A DNA stretch of 64,000 bases from Aneurinibacillus tyrosinisolvens (GTDB lineage: Bacteria > Bacillota > Bacilli > Aneurinibacillales > Aneurinibacillaceae), in NCBI RefSeq assembly GCF_001015055.1, contig NZ_BBWZ01000011.1:1-64000 (forward strand). Direction: 5' to 3'. The position numbers were made by a program, and so were the translations under genes. Shown in pieces: positions 62,765 through 64,000 of the stretch; position 1 is the first letter of the stretch; each line of letters starts with the position of its first letter. Below the pieces are notes generated by a model, which searched no databases, was not told the DNA's origin, and was given only the letters and a program-made list of their open reading frames with translations.

Positions 62765-63436
62765 TTATAGCGGTCCGGAAATCCCCTGTCTCCGAATCAT
62801 GATAAAGTGTGCGCCCAGAAGAGCAAATAAAGCGCCTGGCAGGAAGAACACATGGATTGCGAAAAAGCGTGCAAGCGTTTCCGCGCCAACGATCGTTCCG
62901 CCCTGAAGCAGGGTTGCAATAAAGCCGCCGATAAGCGGTACTTGAGCCGCAATTTGAATACCGACTTTCGTAGCGAAATACGCTTTATTATCCCAGGGAA
63001 GCAGGTATCCGGTAAATCCCAGTCCCAACATTATGAAAAATATTAACATTCCGACAACCCAATTCAGTTCTCGAGGGCGCTTATACGATCCCTGAAAGAA
63101 CACCCGCAGTGTATGTAAGAACATCATAACAATGACTAAACTCGCACCCCAATGGTGCATCCCGCGAACAATCACCCCGAATGCCACTTCGTTCTGCAGG
63201 TATTTTACCGATTCGTATGCGTTAATGATATCCGGTACATAATACATCGTAAGGAACATGCCGGACAAGATCTGGATTACAGTAATAAAAAAAGTCAGTC
63301 CACCGAAGCAGTAAACAAACGCAGAAAAGTGGTGGGCCGGATTTACGTGTTCAGGCACTTCATGGTCAGCAATATCACGCCACATCGGGGTTACATTGAG
63401 ACGGTCGTCGACCCAATCGTACACTTTACGGATCAT
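62765..63436 (-). CDS. qcrB: Menaquinol:cytochrome c reductase cytochrome b subunit
   Basis: A 223-residue cytochrome b6-type subunit with four membrane helices and the four haem-ligand His in HHWGASLVIVMMFLHTLRVF and further upstream (NPAHHFSAFVYCFG), plus FFLPGALFALLGAHF. Oxidises menaquinol and passes electrons to the Rieske protein and cytochrome c. Between qcrA and qcrC as in B. subtilis, 4 bases after qcrA. Confidence 0.96.
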   Translation of the reverse strand: MIRKVYDWVDDRLNVTPMWRDIADHEVPEHVNPAHHFSAFVYCFGGLTFFITVIQILSGMFLTMYYVPDIINAYESVKYLQNEVAFGVIVRGMHHWGASLVIVMMFLHTLRVFFQGSYKRPRELNWVVGMLIFFIMLGLGFTGYLLPWDNKAYFATKVGIQIAAQVPLIGGFIATLLQGGTIVGAETLARFFAIHVFFLPGALFALLGAHFIMIRRQGISGPL

Positions 63437-63440
63437 TTCA

Positions 63441-63962
63441 CTATGCCCCCTTTATTATCTTGTTTGCAACTACATCGCCTAGCATCACCTTGCCATCTTT
63501 CACTGCTACTTCGTACTGATCAAGCGGCTTTGGCGGCGGTGTTCCGGGAATGTTTTTTCCATTCTTCTCATAGCGCCCCATGTGACAAGGACAGAAAAAT
63601 TGGTCCTTGTGTCCGGGTTCGTTCCAATGTACCATGCATCCCAGGTGCTTACAAACCGGCGAAAGCGCGATGATCTCATCACCTTGCTTGTACACCCATG
63701 CCGTTAAAGGAGTTTCCTGTTCGCCAGTCCACACGTCAACGATTTTCTTTTTAAAACTAAACTTCTGTGGCTCTTCTGTAATATCGCTTACGCTGGCTAC
63801 AGGAATTTTATTGCCGGCCGCTCCCGCACTCTTCAATGCCGGATCGATGGCAAACTTAATCATCGGTGCAAAAATGCCCGCTGCCATAAAACCGCCGACT
63901 CCAGTAAGACAATAGTTTAAGAACTGTCTTCTGGAAATCTCCTTCTTCTTTCTTTCGCTCAT
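63441..63962 (-). CDS. qcrA: Menaquinol:cytochrome c reductase Rieske iron-sulfur subunit
   Basis: A 173-residue Rieske protein. The N-terminal anchor (about 13-35) follows a twin-arginine-like RRQFLNYCL. The 2Fe-2S ligands are in CKHLGC (Cys104, His106, Cys109) and CPCH (Cys124, Cys126, His127). First gene of qcrA-qcrB-qcrC; the operon's promoter must lie just beyond the right edge. Normal length. Confidence 0.97.
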   Translation of the reverse strand: MSERKKKEISRRQFLNYCLTGVGGFMAAGIFAPMIKFAIDPALKSAGAAGNKIPVASVSDITEEPQKFSFKKKIVDVWTGEQETPLTAWVYKQGDEIIALSPVCKHLGCMVHWNEPGHKDQFFCPCHMGRYEKNGKNIPGTPPPKPLDQYEVAVKDGKVMLGDVVANKIIKGA

Positions 63963-64000
63963 CCTCTCTAACCTCCTATCCTTATAATAACGTCCGCACG

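Noticed and set aside
1-64000. CRISPR arrays, tRNA genes, complete insertion sequences or prophage
   Set aside because: No regularly spaced repeats, no cloverleaf-like sequence, no transposase or phage genes were seen on either strand.

Overview
The window looks like a chromosome segment of an aerobic, motile, endospore-forming member of the Bacillota, most likely Paenibacillaceae (Aneurinibacillus/Brevibacillus type). This is inferred from gene content: sporulation genes (cotE, spoVS, ypjB), bacillithiol synthesis (bshA, bshB1), RNase Y with YmdB and RicA, a qcrABC menaquinol oxidase, and long gene runs in the order known from Bacillus subtilis. Most genes lie on the minus strand. No CRISPR array, tRNA gene, prophage or intact insertion sequence was seen.

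Layout. Positions 1-350 hold the leader and three tandem promoters of an rRNA operon that runs out of the left edge. Then come a truncated cotE, ricA and miaB (544-3031), chemotaxis cheX/cheY (3230-4109), a metallo-hydrolase (4681-5418), a 2-oxoacid:ferredoxin oxidoreductase korAB (5583-8187), an M19 dipeptidase, spoVS-ymdB-rny, recX-recA, and the divergent biotin operon bioY-bioD-bioA (14643-17381). After that: a DEAD-box helicase, cinA, pgsA, rimO, rodZ, ymfK, a DUF3243 gene, ymfI, ymfH and ymfF (17446-27877).

An accessory stretch (about 27.9-43.8 kb) interrupts the conserved backbone. It carries small zinc-ribbon and His-rich proteins, a Ser/Thr kinase, a sulfurtransferase, an enoyl-CoA hydratase family protein, pyruvate phosphate dikinase, a broken nucleotidyltransferase, dnaD, a serine-recombinase remnant, a cupin, asnS, a MerR-EamA pair, a roughly 190-nt structured element of unknown identity, and a short FtsH paralogue with a membrane partner. 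The backbone resumes with tseB, a broken mtaD, rex, dinG, a broken TPR gene, panD-panC-panB, birA, cca, bshA, bshB1, mgsA, dapB, ypjD, ypjC, ypjB, ypjA and qcrC-qcrB-qcrA up to the right edge.

Genes that work together: birA (53.7 kb) is the expected repressor of the bio operon, which carries a clear BirA-type operator at 14587-14622. RicA and RNase Y belong to the same RNA-processing system in B. subtilis. RecX modulates RecA, whose promoter has a LexA-type box. CheX should dephosphorylate CheY. PanB/C/D make pantothenate and BshA/BshB1 make bacillithiol.

Four genes are each split by one single-base indel (35.75, 44.42, 49.83 and 62.02 kb), two of them in homopolymers. They are either sequencing errors or real lesions and need read-level checking. 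The most biologically interesting item is qcrC, which once joined encodes a cytochrome b subunit IV fused to two consecutive cytochrome c domains rather than one.
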